Position numbers and translations under genes: made by a program | Shown: positions 34,104 to 43,676 of the stretch, one piece after another | Layout: the number at the start of each line of letters is the position of its first letter | Numbering within the stretch: position 1 is the stretch's first letter | Source: Yoonia maritima | GTDB lineage: Bacteria > Pseudomonadota > Alphaproteobacteria > Rhodobacterales > Rhodobacteraceae | Direction of reading: 5' to 3' | Length of the DNA: 64,000 bases | Assembly (NCBI RefSeq): GCF_003003285.1 | Contig: NZ_PVTP01000002.1 | Location: 124,001 to 188,000, forward strand | Notes under the pieces: generated by a model | Database searches by the model: none | Told to the model about the DNA's origin: nothing | What the model saw: the letters and a program-made list of their open reading frames with translations, nothing else

Positions 34104-35093
34104 TTAATCGGCCTGAAGATCGCGTAAAACCTCTGCTGCGATTTCAAATGAACGCAGTCGTTCGCTGTGTTCGTGGATCATACCCGTCACCATCAGCTCG
34201 TCTGGTTGAAAGCTATCCAACAGGCTTTGCAGTTGGGTTTTGATTGTCTGCGCTGACCCGGTTGCAGAACACCCAAGCGCGGCATTGACCTGCGTGAGGA
34301 CTTGGGCAGGTACTTCGGTCGCAATGTCATTCACTGGAAGCGGCAGTTTGCCGGGCTTGCCCATACGCAGCCGGGCAAAGGCCAACTGTTGCGACGTGCG
34401 CAGATATGCCGCCCGTTCATCGGTGTCTGCGGCGCACACGCCCGCCGCCATCATGACGTATGGCTTTGCCAGCCACTCTGATGGGCGGAATGTGCCGCGA
34501 TAAACCTCAATTGCCTGTTCCAGCATTGTGGGGGCAAAGTGCGATGCAAATGCATAGGGTAGCCCCAAATGCGCAGCTAGTTGAGCACCGTAAAGGCTTG
34601 AACCCAAAATCCAAACGGGCACGTTAGTTCCTGCGCCTGGGATCGCCTGGACAGGCGTCGGATCATCCCCAAGATAGGCGATCAGTTCCTGCACATCTTG
34701 TGGAAAGCTATCCTCGGGCGCCATGTGCCTGCGCAAAGCGCGGGCCGTCTGCATGTCCGTACCGGGCGCGCGCCCTAGGCCTAAATCGATACGATCCGGG
34801 TAAAGCGTTGCAAGCGTGCCGAATTGCTCTGCGACCATTAGTGGCGCGTGGTTCGGCAGCATGATCCCACCTGCGCCGATGCGCATGGTCTTGGTCGCGG
34901 CGGCGACATGACCGATCACGACGGATGTCGCTGCTGACGCAATTCCGGGCATATTGTGGTGCTCTGCCAGCCAAAATCGGTGATAGCCCTGCGTTTCGGC
35001 AGCGCGGGCAAGGTCCACAGTGTTCGCAAGCGCGTCGGCTGCGGTTTTGCCTTCGGGGATGGGGGAAAGATCGAGTAGTGAAAAATGCTGCAT
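34104..35093 (-). CDS. LLM-class flavin-dependent oxidoreductase
   Basis: From [11 protein letters not shown] the protein has 329 residues and a luciferase-like TIM-barrel fold. The pattern [20 protein letters not shown] and [22 protein letters not shown] is the hallmark of the MsnO8/YhbW-type group of luciferase-like monooxygenases. Such enzymes use reduced FMN to oxidise varied small molecules; the substrate is unknown. An upstream in-frame extension with three cysteines is rejected as the start. It is a single gene convergent with ileS. Confidence 0.9.
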   Translation of the reverse strand: MQHFSLLDLSPIPEGKTAADALANTVDLARAAETQGYHRFWLAEHHNMPGIASAATSVVIGHVAAATKTMRIGAGGIMLPNHAPLMVAEQFGTLATLYPDRIDLGLGRAPGTDMQTARALRRHMAPEDSFPQDVQELIAYLGDDPTPVQAIPGAGTNVPVWILGSSLYGAQLAAHLGLPYAFASHFAPTMLEQAIEVYRGTFRPSEWLAKPYVMMAAGVCAADTDERAAYLRTSQQLAFARLRMGKPGKLPLPVNDIATEVPAQVLTQVNAALGCSATGSAQTIKTQLQSLLDSFQPDELMVTGMIHEHSERLRSFEIAAEVLRDLQAD

Positions 35094-35189
35094 CTTGGGC
35101 TCCTTAGCTGTGTACCTAGTGTCGCGGGAACAGCAATCCAAGGTGCACATCGTGCTTTGCGTGGCGGTATTAACTGACGTAGGATTTGT

Positions 35190-35651
35190 ATGATGACAGG
35201 ATTGATATGTAATTCATCCCCGGTGGGGGCGCTTGGGGCAGATGCCACCGACGGGGCGATCACGCGATTGATTTGGGGGCAGTCAGGGACATTGACTGAC
35301 GGGCCACTGTTTGAACAGCTTCAGGCCGAGATGACAGCATATTTTGACGGTAGCCTTACGGAGTTCACCGTGCCGCTCGCACCACGCGCCAACGCATTCC
35401 AATCAGATTTCTACGGCGCGCTTTGCGCGATTCCATACAGTGAAACCCGCACCTACGGAGACTTGGCTAGATTACTACGTGTCTCGGCCCAAGCCATAGG
35501 GCAAGCCTGCGGCGCAAACCCAATCGCGATCTTGATCCCATGTCACAGGGTATTAGGCGCAAGCGGGTTAGGTGGGTATTCCGGTGAAGGCGGGGTCGAG
35601 GCAAAGGTCGCCTTGCTACGTTTAGAAGGCGCTGCAGGGTTGCTGATTTAA
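35190..35651 (+). CDS. ogt: Methylated-DNA-protein cysteine methyltransferase
   Basis: The 153-residue stand-alone repair protein has the acceptor site [11 protein letters not shown] (Cys118) and the DNA-binding helix region [19 protein letters not shown] with the arginine finger. The N-terminal part is short. It repairs O6-methylguanine by suicide transfer. It is a second activity next to the Ada-like fusion at 10992. Its end overlaps the convergent pcs gene by 4 bp. TAGGAT precedes the ATG. Confidence 0.92.
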   Translation: MMTGLICNSSPVGALGADATDGAITRLIWGQSGTLTDGPLFEQLQAEMTAYFDGSLTEFTVPLAPRANAFQSDFYGALCAIPYSETRTYGDLARLLRVSAQAIGQACGANPIAILIPCHRVLGASGLGGYSGEGGVEAKVALLRLEGAAGLLI

Positions 35652-36346
35652 GTAGTCGACTTTTCGGGAATGATTTGCTGCGCGACCCCCGCCAGAAGCA
35701 GATAGATCGAGGTAATGACCAGCCCCCAATGCGCAAGGCTTTCAGGGTGGAAATTGACCCAAGCGGCCCAGCCAGCAAAGAATGTCCATGCTAGCGCCAT
35801 GGGCAGCGTTACCCCCCGCCAACGCTCTGTCCGGACAGGGTGTACAAATTTGAGCGGCAAGAACATCGCGACGGCAAGGCTCGCAACCAAGAACAGCGAA
35901 ACCCAGAAATTGGGCGCGAGCGCGAAGATGACCAACACCAGCATGTTCCAACAGCCCGGAAAACCTGAAAATGAGTTGTCTTTGGTCTTCATCCGCGTGT
36001 CTGCAAAGTACATCGCCGATGTGAATGTAATGATGATGATCGCGAACCATCCAGTCCAGCCGGGCAATAGCCCTGATTTGAACAGGGCATAGGCGGGCAC
36101 AAAGACATAGGTCAGGTAGTCAATGATAAGGTCCAGCAGCACGCCATCGAAAATCGGCGCATTTGTTTTGACGTCATAGCGCCGTGCAAGCGGCCCATCT
36201 ATTCCGTCGACAAAGAACGCAATAACCAACCATAGGAACATCATGTTCCACTTTTCATCAACCGCAGCAAGCATAGCTAGCATCGCGAAAACGGCACCTG
36301 TGGCGGTAAGAAGATGAACGGCGAGGGCTTTGGAACGTAATGTCAT
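35648..36346 (-). CDS. pcs: Phosphatidylcholine synthase
   Basis: The 232-residue integral membrane CDP-alcohol phosphatidyltransferase has the motif DGIDGPLARRYDVKT...FDGVLLDLIIDY (D-G-x2-A-R-x8-G-x3-D-x3-D), with eight likely membrane helices. The local sequence DGVLLDLIIDYLTYVFVPAY fits Pcs, which joins choline directly to CDP-diacylglycerol, a pathway common in alphaproteobacteria. It stands alone between ogt and xerC. Confidence 0.92.
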   Translation of the reverse strand: MTLRSKALAVHLLTATGAVFAMLAMLAAVDEKWNMMFLWLVIAFFVDGIDGPLARRYDVKTNAPIFDGVLLDLIIDYLTYVFVPAYALFKSGLLPGWTGWFAIIIITFTSAMYFADTRMKTKDNSFSGFPGCWNMLVLVIFALAPNFWVSLFLVASLAVAMFLPLKFVHPVRTERWRGVTLPMALAWTFFAGWAAWVNFHPESLAHWGLVITSIYLLLAGVAQQIIPEKSTT

Positions 36347-36389
36347 GAAGACTTCATGAGGGAAAAAACGGCAGGGGGCAATCGGTTAG

Positions 36390-37304
36390 TCACGCCTTTG
36401 GGTGTGCCTTGTCGTAGACTTCCATCAATCTTGCGGCGTCAACGGCGGTATAAGCTTGGGTTGTCGATAGTGATGCATGGCCAAGCAGTTCTTGGATCGC
36501 ACGAAGGTCGCCGCCCGCGGCAAGCAGATGGGTTGCAAAGGAATGTCGCATCGCATGTGGGGTCGCCGTTGCCGGCAGACCAAGCTGCATGCGCGTTTGC
36601 GCCATGACCTTCTGGATTGCACGCGGGGAAAGTGGGCCGCCGCGGACCGCCCTGAACAGCGGCTCGTCCGGTTCTTTGGGGTAGGGGCACATGCGTAGAT
36701 AGGCATCTACAGCGTCACGTGCTGTGTCAATCACTGGCACGATCCGTTCTTTGTCGCCCTTACCGGTGATCCGCAGCACGGCGGGCAGGGGGGCATCGGC
36801 ACCCTTTAGGCCCAATGCCTCTGAAATCCGCAGGCCACATCCGTATAACAGCGTAACGACCGCACTGTCGCGGGCGGCAACCCATGGCTCGCGGGCCTGC
36901 AGTTCGACCGTTTCGATCATCGCCGTGGCCGCGTCTTCGGCCAATGGCCGAGGGAGCTTTTTCTGAAACTTTGGCGACCGTGTCGACAGGACGGCGGTAG
37001 GTTCAAAGCCTTCGCGTTCAGCCAGCCAACGATAGAAAGATTTTACCGCAGACAATGACCGCGCAAGCGACCGCGCACCAACACCGCGACCGCGCTCGTG
37101 TGCCATCCAAGACCGCATGTCGCGCACGCCAATCTTTGCGATTGGGGCTAACCCCTGCGCGCCGCCATTATGTTGCGTCATGAATGACAAAAAGCCCAAT
37201 ACGTCGGTTTGATAGGCCTTTAGCGTATTTTCGGCAGCACCTGACAAGGCGCGCTGGTGATCCAGCCATTTGCCCAAAACATCTGTGAGTGCTGGCGAAA
37301 TCAT
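36390..37304 (-). CDS. xerC: Site-specific tyrosine recombinase XerC
   Basis: The 304-residue recombinase resolves chromosome dimers at dif with XerD. It has an N-terminal SAM-like core-binding domain (about residues 10-105). The catalytic residues are seen in YGCGLRISEAL (Arg), GKGDKERIVPV (Lys), HAMRHSFATHLL (His, Arg), GHASLSTTQAY (His, Tyr). All are present. It starts 4 bp after the DUF484 stop codon, the usual pairing. The ATG at 37304 is chosen by alignment to the family start. Confidence 0.95.
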   Translation of the reverse strand: MISPALTDVLGKWLDHQRALSGAAENTLKAYQTDVLGFLSFMTQHNGGAQGLAPIAKIGVRDMRSWMAHERGRGVGARSLARSLSAVKSFYRWLAEREGFEPTAVLSTRSPKFQKKLPRPLAEDAATAMIETVELQAREPWVAARDSAVVTLLYGCGLRISEALGLKGADAPLPAVLRITGKGDKERIVPVIDTARDAVDAYLRMCPYPKEPDEPLFRAVRGGPLSPRAIQKVMAQTRMQLGLPATATPHAMRHSFATHLLAAGGDLRAIQELLGHASLSTTQAYTAVDAARLMEVYDKAHPKA

Positions 37305-37308
37305 CGGT

Positions 37309-38004
37309 TTATCCCAGCCAGCGGCGCATGACCCGTTCAAAGACGCCCGTAAAGAACGTGAGCAAATCAGTGCCTTGCTGCGCAGTGAATTGCTGCGGGT
37401 CTTCGGAGCCCATGATCAGCATTCCGGGGCGGTTACCTTCGCCAAGATCAAGCTTCAGACAAGCCTCTGACTGAATATAGCCGGCGCGTTCGCCATACAG
37501 GCTCGCGCCTGCGTTATCGAATTTGCGCAGGGTGATCTGACGGACGGGCATGTTACGACCAAGGGTGATGTAATCGTCAATAAACCCTTCGGGGACCACG
37601 GCGACGGCGGGGCCCATGTCATTGTCAGCCTCGGGTTCAGCGCTTTCCAGAACCAACCGGATTGCATCGACGCGCAAGGTGTTTGCGACATCGCCCGTTA
37701 GATCATCAAGAAACGCAGTGAACGTATCGGCGTCCATCATGCGTAGGATCGCGCGGTGCACCTGATTGGTGCCAGCCAGATTGTCATAGGCGGCGGCGAT
37801 GACGTTGCGATGGGTGTCTTCAAGACGATCAAAACGCGCCTCTAGCCGTTCCATCGCGATGCCGCGCAGGTCAACAATATTCCCACCCTTGTTGTCATCA
37901 TCACCACCCACAAGGGCACGCATGACGTCGTGATCCTCTAGCAAAAGGTTCGGGTTAGCGATGATCTGCTCGCGGGTCTTTTCGTCCATCTCGGGTTTAC
38001 TCAT
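37309..38004 (-). CDS. DUF484 family protein
   Basis: The 231-residue protein has a helical N-terminus with a long coiled coil (RGIAMERLEARFDRLEDTHRN is at about residues 47-67) and a GAF-like C-terminal domain ending in TGVFERVMRRWL. DUF484 genes regularly stand before xerC in proteobacteria, as here, but their function is not settled. The ATG is followed by SKPEMDEK, and no signal or membrane segment is present. It is likely co-transcribed with xerC. Confidence 0.9.
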   Translation of the reverse strand: MSKPEMDEKTREQIIANPNLLLEDHDVMRALVGGDDDNKGGNIVDLRGIAMERLEARFDRLEDTHRNVIAAAYDNLAGTNQVHRAILRMMDADTFTAFLDDLTGDVANTLRVDAIRLVLESAEPEADNDMGPAVAVVPEGFIDDYITLGRNMPVRQITLRKFDNAGASLYGERAGYIQSEACLKLDLGEGNRPGMLIMGSEDPQQFTAQQGTDLLTFFTGVFERVMRRWLG

Positions 38005-38205
38005 AAGTCTGCTCTATCGTTTTTTCGAACTGTAACAGACTGAGACGCAAGGTTCTGCAACTATTTTTGCGCGATGATGCAGGGTGACTTTTGGGGCGCA
38101 GTTTACTGCTAAGAAGACTACTGAGCGGTGGCTTTCCGGAGCGCGACTTGAAGTGCGCATGAGCGCTCTACTATGTCCTCGTTGAACCTTCAGCGAAGGT
38201 CCGCT
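38005..38205. other. Gap without a supported gene, AT-richer
   Basis: Between the DUF484 start and the weak gene at 38206 I see no gene, RNA or strong signal. The DUF484 promoter should lie here. Short repeated GCGAAGGT words occur near 38190-38215. Confidence 0.4.
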
Positions 38206-38523
38206 CTAGCGAAGGTGCTTTGGTATGCAATCAGCAGGAATGATATGTGTCGAGGGAAACGCGCTATTGCTCTCGGTTCTCTTCGAAAATGTCGGGTGTA
38301 CAAAAAATGCTGTTTCGGGGTCGGTCGGGTTAGAAACGAGTATGCTGTCCGATGCGTCATCTTGCGCAATAAAATGTAGATTTCTAAGGAATGGAAATAG
38401 CACATGATTTGAACCTACTTCAATTCTTAGCTGGTTGGAAACCAATGCCACACGCTTATCGCAGGCAGGTGACCATGTAGACCAGTCTATGTAGATCTTA
38501 TCGTCGAAGTAGTACTCATCCAT
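38206..38523 (-). CDS. Weakly supported hypothetical protein
   Basis: An open frame of 105 residues starts MDEYYFDDKIYIDWSTW and ends ADCIPKHLR. It has no ribosome site and no family I know. The acidic, aromatic N-terminus and the mixed composition could be real, and the region is AT-richer than its neighbours, so it may be a recently acquired or decaying gene. Shorter frames lie on the other strand. Treat it as doubtful. Confidence 0.3.
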   Translation of the reverse strand: MDEYYFDDKIYIDWSTWSPACDKRVALVSNQLRIEVGSNHVLFPFLRNLHFIAQDDASDSILVSNPTDPETAFFVHPTFSKRTESNSAFPSTHIIPADCIPKHLR

Positions 38524-38625
38524 GGGTCATTGCGGCCTTTGTAACGTCAAGCAGACAATGGAATACAAAACTCGGAACGTGTTGGCACCTGTTAGACATG
38601 CCGCAGTTATTCAAATTTCGATATG

Positions 38626-38663
38626 ATTGCCGCCAAGTCACCCACGGGCAACTTGGCGGCAAT
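38626..38663. terminator. Hairpin downstream of transaldolase
   Basis: ATTGCCGCCAAGT (38626-38638) and ACTTGGCGGCAAT (38651-38663) form a perfect 13-bp stem with a 12-base loop, 7 bp after the transaldolase stop codon. No clear T-run follows on the minus strand. Confidence 0.7.
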
Positions 38664-38669
38664 CGTCGC

Positions 38670-39323
38670 TTACAGGATTTTGATACCTGCTTTTTCGATG
38701 TCAGCCATGAAGCCAGCCAGACCTTTGTCGGTCAGCACGTGGTTGGCCATCGCTTTGATCACTGCGGGTGGTGCGGTTGCAACATCGGCGCCGATTTTTG
38801 CGCATTCTGACATGTGGTTGGCAGAACGGATCGATGCGGCAAGGATCTGTGTGTCGAAGCCGTAGTTGTCATAGATGGTGCGGATGTCTTCGATCAGTTC
38901 CAGACCGTCGATGTTGATGTCATCCAAACGACCGATGAACGGGCTGATGAATGTCGCGCCTGCTTTGGCGGCCAACAGTGCTTGGTTCGCTGAGAAGCAC
39001 AGGGTCACGTTGACCATGGTACCTTCGTCGGACAGCGCCTTACATGTCTGTAGGCCAGCCCATGTCAGTGGAACTTTTACAGCGATGTTTTTGGCGATTT
39101 TGGCCAGTTTACGGCCTTCGGCCAGCATGCCTTCGGCGTCCAATGCCACAACTTCGGCGGAAACTGGGCCATCGACCATGTCACAGATTTCTTTGGTGAC
39201 TTCCAAGATGTCACGGCCAGATTTAGCGATCAGCGATGGGTTGGTTGTGACACCATCGACCATCCCCAGGTCGTTGAGCTCTTTGATCTGGTCGATCTCA
39301 GCGGTATCTACGAAAAACTTCAT
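38670..39323 (-). CDS. Transaldolase / fructose-6-phosphate aldolase-type protein
   Basis: This 217-residue class I aldolase of the short transaldolase (TalC/FSA) group begins [17 protein letters not shown] and has [13 protein letters not shown]. The Schiff-base lysine is in [10 protein letters not shown] and a [20 protein letters not shown] region follows. Proteins of this length in bacteria serve the pentose phosphate pathway as transaldolase or act as FSA; the distinction needs the residue next to the active site (Q versus E) and is not settled here. It is divergent from priA. Confidence 0.92.
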   Translation of the reverse strand: MKFFVDTAEIDQIKELNDLGMVDGVTTNPSLIAKSGRDILEVTKEICDMVDGPVSAEVVALDAEGMLAEGRKLAKIAKNIAVKVPLTWAGLQTCKALSDEGTMVNVTLCFSANQALLAAKAGATFISPFIGRLDDINIDGLELIEDIRTIYDNYGFDTQILAASIRSANHMSECAKIGADVATAPPAVIKAMANHVLTDKGLAGFMADIEKAGIKIL

Positions 39324-39407
39324 GTCTTCACTCCGAGTATGGGTTGGTGTTTGTTGTGTCAGCGTTTACCTGATGTCAGGCACAGCGTGAACCCGCAAAA
39401 GGCTGAT

Positions 39408-41600
39408 ATGACAGATAGCTATTTCCACGAGGGCGATTTGGTTGGGGTTTTGACCGCACAACCGCTTGATCGCTTATTGGATTATAAAGCCCCTGAAGGT
39501 GGATGTCACTTGGGGGCCTTTGTCGAGGTGCCTTTGGGGCCGCGCAAAGTGTTGGGCGTTGTTTGGGGTGCGGGTAAGGGTGATTACGACCGCAGTAAAA
39601 TCCGGTCGGTCATCCGCGTTCTGGATGTCGCCCCGATGCGTGATGAAATGCGGGTGTTTCTAACGCGTGCTGCTGATTACACGCTGACCCCGTTGCATGC
39701 GATGTTGCGTTTGGCCACCCGAGCGCCCGGTCTTGGTGATGCGCAGTCGATGCGCAAAGTCTATCGCCTTGCCGACGGTGTGCCTGATCGCATGACCGAT
39801 GCGCGCGAAAAGGTGCTGGCGGTGCTGCGTGATTACGGTGGGCTATCGTTTACTCTTGGCGAGCTGGCAGAAATGGCGGGTGTTGGGACATCGGTCGTTA
39901 AAGGCTTGGTCAAGCACGGTGCCGTGCGCGAGGAAGAAGCCCCGCGCGATACGCCCTATCCGAGGCTGGATCCAGATTGCGGTGGCAAAGAATTAAGCGC
40001 CGATCAGGCGGCAGGTGCCGAAGCATTGCGTGACGCGTTGCGCAGCGACAAATACGGGACGACTTTGCTGAAGGGGGTGACCGGGTCGGGTAAGACGGAG
40101 GTTTACCTCGAAGCTGTTGCTGAATGTCTGCGGATGGGCCGACAGGCACTGGTGTTGCTGCCAGAGATCGCCCTGTCTGGTGAGTTTATTAACCGCGTTG
40201 AGGCGCGGTTTGGAATGAAACCGGCAGAATGGCATTCGGGTGTAACGATGACCGAACGCCGCCGTTGTTGGCGCATGGTTGGGCAGGGTGACGCGCAGAT
40301 GGTTGTCGGTGCGCGTTCGGCGTTGTTTTTGCCGTTTCAGAACCTTGGGCTGGTGGTCGTCGATGAAGAACACGACACGTCGTACAAACAAGAAGACGGC
40401 GTGCTGTATAACGCCCGCGATATGACTGTTTTGCGGGCAGCGATTAATGGTGCGCAGGTGGTTTTGGCGTCGGCCACGCCTAGCCTTGAAAGCTGGGCTA
40501 ATGTTGAGGCAGGGAAATATCAGCGCCTTGAGCTGAAATCGCGTTTCGGGGCGTCTGTTCTGCCGAAAATGTCTGCGATCGATATGCGTGCCGAAGATCT
40601 ACCCGGCGGTAAGTGGGTTTCGCCGACGTTGCGCGGTGCCATTGCCCAGCGGTTAGAAAAGGGTGAACAATCGCTCGTGTTTTTGAACCGCCGTGGTTAC
40701 GCGCCGGTCACGATTTGTCGTGCATGTGGTCATCAGATTGCATGTGATCAATGCGACGCACGTATGGTTGAACACCGATTCCTCAAGCGTTTGATGTGCC
40801 ACCAATGCGGTGAAACTAAACCGATGCCCACCGTTTGCCCCCATTGCGAGGCCGAGGATCGTCTAAGCGCGGTTGGTCCTGGGGTTGAGCGTATGGGCGA
40901 AGAAGTGGCCGAACTGTTCCCTGATGCGCGGATCGCGGTGCTTTCGTCCGATCTGTATGGCTCTGCCCGCGCGATGAAGGCACATATCGAAGAAATCGCG
41001 CAAGGCGGGACCGATATCATCATCGGGACGCAGCTGGTTGCAAAGGGGCACAACTTTCCAAAGTTGACGCTTGTTGGTGTCATTGACGCGGATCTTGGCC
41101 TGCAAGGGTCGGACTTGCGCGCGGCCGAGCGGACGTTTCAATTGATGCGGCAGGTTGCCGGGCGGGCAGGTCGGGCAGAGGCCCCGGGTGAGGCGATGCT
41201 GCAAACCTACCAACCTGAACATGCGGTGATCCGTTCTATTCTGGCTGGCGACGAAGAGGCGTTCTGGGCAGCCGAGGCGGCAGAACGAAAAGCTGCGGGT
41301 GTTCCGCCCTATGGCCGAATGGCCGGCATTGTTCTGAGTAGTCCGAATGTCCAAGAGGTTTTCGATCTTGGTGCTGAAATGGCGCGTCGGGACGAACCAT
41401 TGCGGCGGATTGGGGCGCAGGTTTTTGGGCCCGCTCCAGCGCCGATTGCGCGGGTCCGTGGGCGGCACCGCGTCAGGCTATTGGTGAAGGCTGAAAAAAC
41501 TGCGCCACTACAACAGGCGTTGGCGCAGTGGGCGGGCCAGTTTCGATTGCCAAATAACCTACGGCTCACAATCGATATCGACCCGCAAAGTTTTTATTAA
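39408..41600 (+). CDS. priA: Primosomal protein N' (PriA helicase)
   Basis: The 730-residue helicase restarts stalled replication forks. It has an N-terminal 3' DNA-binding domain, the Walker A motif KGVTGSGKTEVYLEA, the DEEH box (VVDEEHDTSYKQ) and the zinc-binding insert with eight cysteines (CRACGHQIACDQC and CHQCGETKPMPTVCPHC). The helicase domain follows (GTQLVAKGHNFPKLT, RAGRA). The ATG at 39408, after AAAGG, is chosen over an upstream extension. It overlaps the convergent tdk gene by 4 bp. Confidence 0.96.
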   Translation: MTDSYFHEGDLVGVLTAQPLDRLLDYKAPEGGCHLGAFVEVPLGPRKVLGVVWGAGKGDYDRSKIRSVIRVLDVAPMRDEMRVFLTRAADYTLTPLHAMLRLATRAPGLGDAQSMRKVYRLADGVPDRMTDAREKVLAVLRDYGGLSFTLGELAEMAGVGTSVVKGLVKHGAVREEEAPRDTPYPRLDPDCGGKELSADQAAGAEALRDALRSDKYGTTLLKGVTGSGKTEVYLEAVAECLRMGRQALVLLPEIALSGEFINRVEARFGMKPAEWHSGVTMTERRRCWRMVGQGDAQMVVGARSALFLPFQNLGLVVVDEEHDTSYKQEDGVLYNARDMTVLRAAINGAQVVLASATPSLESWANVEAGKYQRLELKSRFGASVLPKMSAIDMRAEDLPGGKWVSPTLRGAIAQRLEKGEQSLVFLNRRGYAPVTICRACGHQIACDQCDARMVEHRFLKRLMCHQCGETKPMPTVCPHCEAEDRLSAVGPGVERMGEEVAELFPDARIAVLSSDLYGSARAMKAHIEEIAQGGTDIIIGTQLVAKGHNFPKLTLVGVIDADLGLQGSDLRAAERTFQLMRQVAGRAGRAEAPGEAMLQTYQPEHAVIRSILAGDEEAFWAAEAAERKAAGVPPYGRMAGIVLSSPNVQEVFDLGAEMARRDEPLRRIGAQVFGPAPAPIARVRGRHRVRLLVKAEKTAPLQQALAQWAGQFRLPNNLRLTIDIDPQSFY

Positions 41601-42187
41601 GGCTGCGCAGTGTCGCCCATTTCTTCACGCCAGTGACGACGGCATAGCGACACGTAGCGATCGTTGCCGCCAATAACGATCTGGTCGCCCGATCGTGAAA
41701 CTTGCCCATTTTCGTCTTTGCGGACAACCATCGTGGCTTTTTTTCCGCAGTGACAAATTGTGCGGACTTCACGCATTTCATCGGCTAATGCCAAAAGTGC
41801 TGCGGAACCGGGAAACAGTTCTCCTAGGAAATCGACGCGTAGGCCATAAGCCATGATTGGTACGCGTAGGTCGTCAACAGCACGGGCAAGCTGCCAGACC
41901 TGTTCAGGTTCTAGGAACTGGGCCTCGTCCACAAAGACGCAAGCGCATGGGCCAGAATCAAGGCGCGCTTTGATTTTGTCATACAGGTTTTCTGATGGGG
42001 CGAATGTATCTGCCTCGGCGCCAATGCCAATGCGGCTTCCCACTCGGCCTTCGCCAGCGCGGTTATCAAGCTGCGCAATCATCAGATAGGTTTCCATCCC
42101 ACGTTCGATGTAGTTGTGGGACGCTTGAAGAAGCACTGTAGATTTACCAGCGTTCATCGTAGAGTAATTAAAGTATAGTTTAGCCAT
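41597..42187 (-). CDS. tdk: Thymidine kinase
   Basis: This 196-residue type II thymidine kinase has the P-loop MNAGKSTVLLQASHNY, the Walker B/DEAQF region (CVFVDEAQFL), the lasso loop, and the zinc cysteines in TICHCGKKATM and SLCRRHW. It phosphorylates thymidine with ATP in salvage. It is convergent with priA. The 246 bp upstream, to the gene at 42434, hold a 16-bp GC-rich palindrome (42243-42258) and no gene. Confidence 0.95.
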   Translation of the reverse strand: MAKLYFNYSTMNAGKSTVLLQASHNYIERGMETYLMIAQLDNRAGEGRVGSRIGIGAEADTFAPSENLYDKIKARLDSGPCACVFVDEAQFLEPEQVWQLARAVDDLRVPIMAYGLRVDFLGELFPGSAALLALADEMREVRTICHCGKKATMVVRKDENGQVSRSGDQIVIGGNDRYVSLCRRHWREEMGDTAQP

Positions 42188-42433
42188 GGTGTGTCATTAA
42201 CGCCGTGGCCGTTCGCTTGGCAATAGCAAGGAGGCGAGGCATCTGCCGGGCCCGGCAGGATGACCTCAAGGGATCTTGATCCTTAACATCGGATGTCCGT
42301 CGGCATCAAAACTGGTTAAATAATCCCCGAACACGGGACAATTTATCAATGACATAGCTGCAGTTAACAATTAATGGGAATAGAACGGTAGTTTTCCCCC
42401 TATGTGCAGGGGCACACGAGATGGAGTACAGGC

Positions 42434-42874
42434 ATGAGCAATTATCTCAAACGGCACACGGAAGCGTTGGTAAAAGACGTGGGTATTGAAAGTGCCTGTG
42501 AGTTGACCGGGAAATCGAAGGCGACGCTGGGGCGCTACTATTCCGACAACCCAGAACATGCAGACCGCTATATGCCAGTTGATGCAGTTGCCCAGCTTGA
42601 GGCAGCTGCGTCTTACCCGCATGTTACTTCTGCGCTGGCTGAGATGCGCGGGATCACGCTTTCATACGACGTGGAACGTTCCAACAGCGAAGGTGGCGTG
42701 AACAACGATGTTATCAAGCTCAGCCAACGCTTTGCTCAGTTGATGGCGGAGTATAATATTTCTATCGAAGATGGCATCATCACGGTAAACGAAGCAAAAC
42801 GTTTGTTGCGCGAAACGACCGCACTGCAAAAAGTATTGATCGATATGAAGTTGCATCTTGAGGAAAATAACTAG
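42434..42874 (+). CDS. Hypothetical helix-turn-helix-like protein
   Basis: With the ATG at 42434 (ATGGAG upstream) the protein has 146 residues. The N-terminal half holds a helix-turn-helix-like stretch, [19 protein letters not shown], and the C-terminal half is helical and may be a coiled coil ([27 protein letters not shown]). This recalls small DNA-binding proteins of Roseobacters and phages, but I cannot name the family. It ends 5 bp before arsH, so the two share a transcript. Confidence 0.65.
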   Translation: MSNYLKRHTEALVKDVGIESACELTGKSKATLGRYYSDNPEHADRYMPVDAVAQLEAAASYPHVTSALAEMRGITLSYDVERSNSEGGVNNDVIKLSQRFAQLMAEYNISIEDGIITVNEAKRLLRETTALQKVLIDMKLHLEENN

Positions 42875-42879
42875 TCGCT

Positions 42880-43587
42880 ATGGATACGACGGACCTGCCA
42901 AATATCGTTTCGGACGCTTTGCAACCGTTGGATTTTGCTTCGCTTGCTCTGCATGCTGATGATGCTCATGCGCCACGTATCCTATTGCTTTACGGATCAT
43001 TGCGCGACGTTAGCTATTCGCGACGCTGCGCAGAAGAAGGAGCATGTGTGCTTAACGCGTTAGGTTGTGAAACACGCTTTTTCGATCCATCGGGTTTACC
43101 GTTGCACGGGGATGCGGGGGAAAGTCATCCTAAAGTAGTTGAATTACGTGATTTGGTCATGTGGTGCGAAGGAATGGTTTGGTCCAGTCCCGAACTTCAT
43201 GGCGCAATGACCGGCGTTATGAAGACGATTATTGACTGGATACCGTTGTCACCAATCGGTGGTATACGTCCTACACAAGGCAAAACATTGGCGTTGATGC
43301 AGGTATCTGGCGGGTCACAGTCGTTTAACACAGTTAATCAAATGCGCATCCTTGGTCGTTGGATGCGGCTGATCACAATCCCAAACCAATCCTCCGTACC
43401 TATGGCGTGGAAACAGTTTGAAGATGGACGCATGAAGCCATCATCGCTTTATAATCGCATCGTTGATGTGATGGAGGAACTTGCGCGGTTCACCGTCATG
43501 ACGCGCGGCCGGTCTGCAATGCTAACCGACCGTTATTCCGAGCGGGTTGAGACGTTGGAAGACGTGCACAAGAGGGTCAGTTCTTAG
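42880..43587 (+). CDS. arsH: ArsH-type NADPH-dependent FMN reductase
   Basis: The 235-residue flavodoxin-fold protein has the FMN-binding [16 protein letters not shown], the [21 protein letters not shown] signature and [25 protein letters not shown] of ArsH. ArsH oxidises trivalent organoarsenicals or reduces quinones and chromate with NADPH. No other ars gene is near; the ArsR-like gene at 4201 is far and lacks a clear metal site. The start follows the helix-turn-helix gene after 5 bp. The end overlaps the tiny lipoprotein gene on the other strand. Confidence 0.92.
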   Translation: MDTTDLPNIVSDALQPLDFASLALHADDAHAPRILLLYGSLRDVSYSRRCAEEGACVLNALGCETRFFDPSGLPLHGDAGESHPKVVELRDLVMWCEGMVWSSPELHGAMTGVMKTIIDWIPLSPIGGIRPTQGKTLALMQVSGGSQSFNTVNQMRILGRWMRLITIPNQSSVPMAWKQFEDGRMKPSSLYNRIVDVMEELARFTVMTRGRSAMLTDRYSERVETLEDVHKRVSS

Positions 43588-43658
43588 ACCAGCGGAACAA
43601 ACGGTACGCCGCATGCTGCAAGGCTGCAAAGTGCGGCGGCAATCATTAGTTTTTTCAT
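43584..43658 (-). CDS. Predicted 24-residue lipoprotein
   Basis: The frame [18 protein letters not shown], then PFVPLV and stop, has a full lipoprotein signal: a KK start, a hydrophobic stretch and the lipobox LAAC. AAGGAAG lies about 10 bases before the ATG. The mature lipopeptide would be only nine residues (CGVPFVPLV). It begins 18 bp after the FabH-like stop codon on the same strand, and its stop overlaps the arsH stop. It resembles tiny entericidin-like lipoproteins in size and layout only. Confidence 0.65.
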   Translation of the reverse strand: MKKLMIAAALCSLAACGVPFVPLV

Positions 43659-43676
43659 TTCTTATTCTTCCTTAGG

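Noticed and set aside
10992-35651. Two O6-methylguanine methyltransferases as an unusual duplication
   Set aside because: The Ada-like fusion and the stand-alone enzyme are different subfamilies and commonly occur together in bacteria.
42243-42258. Perfect 16-bp palindrome CTGCCGGGCCCGGCAG upstream of tdk
   Set aside because: It has no loop for an RNA hairpin of normal kind and no T-run, and sits too far from both flanking genes for a firm operator call; noted only.
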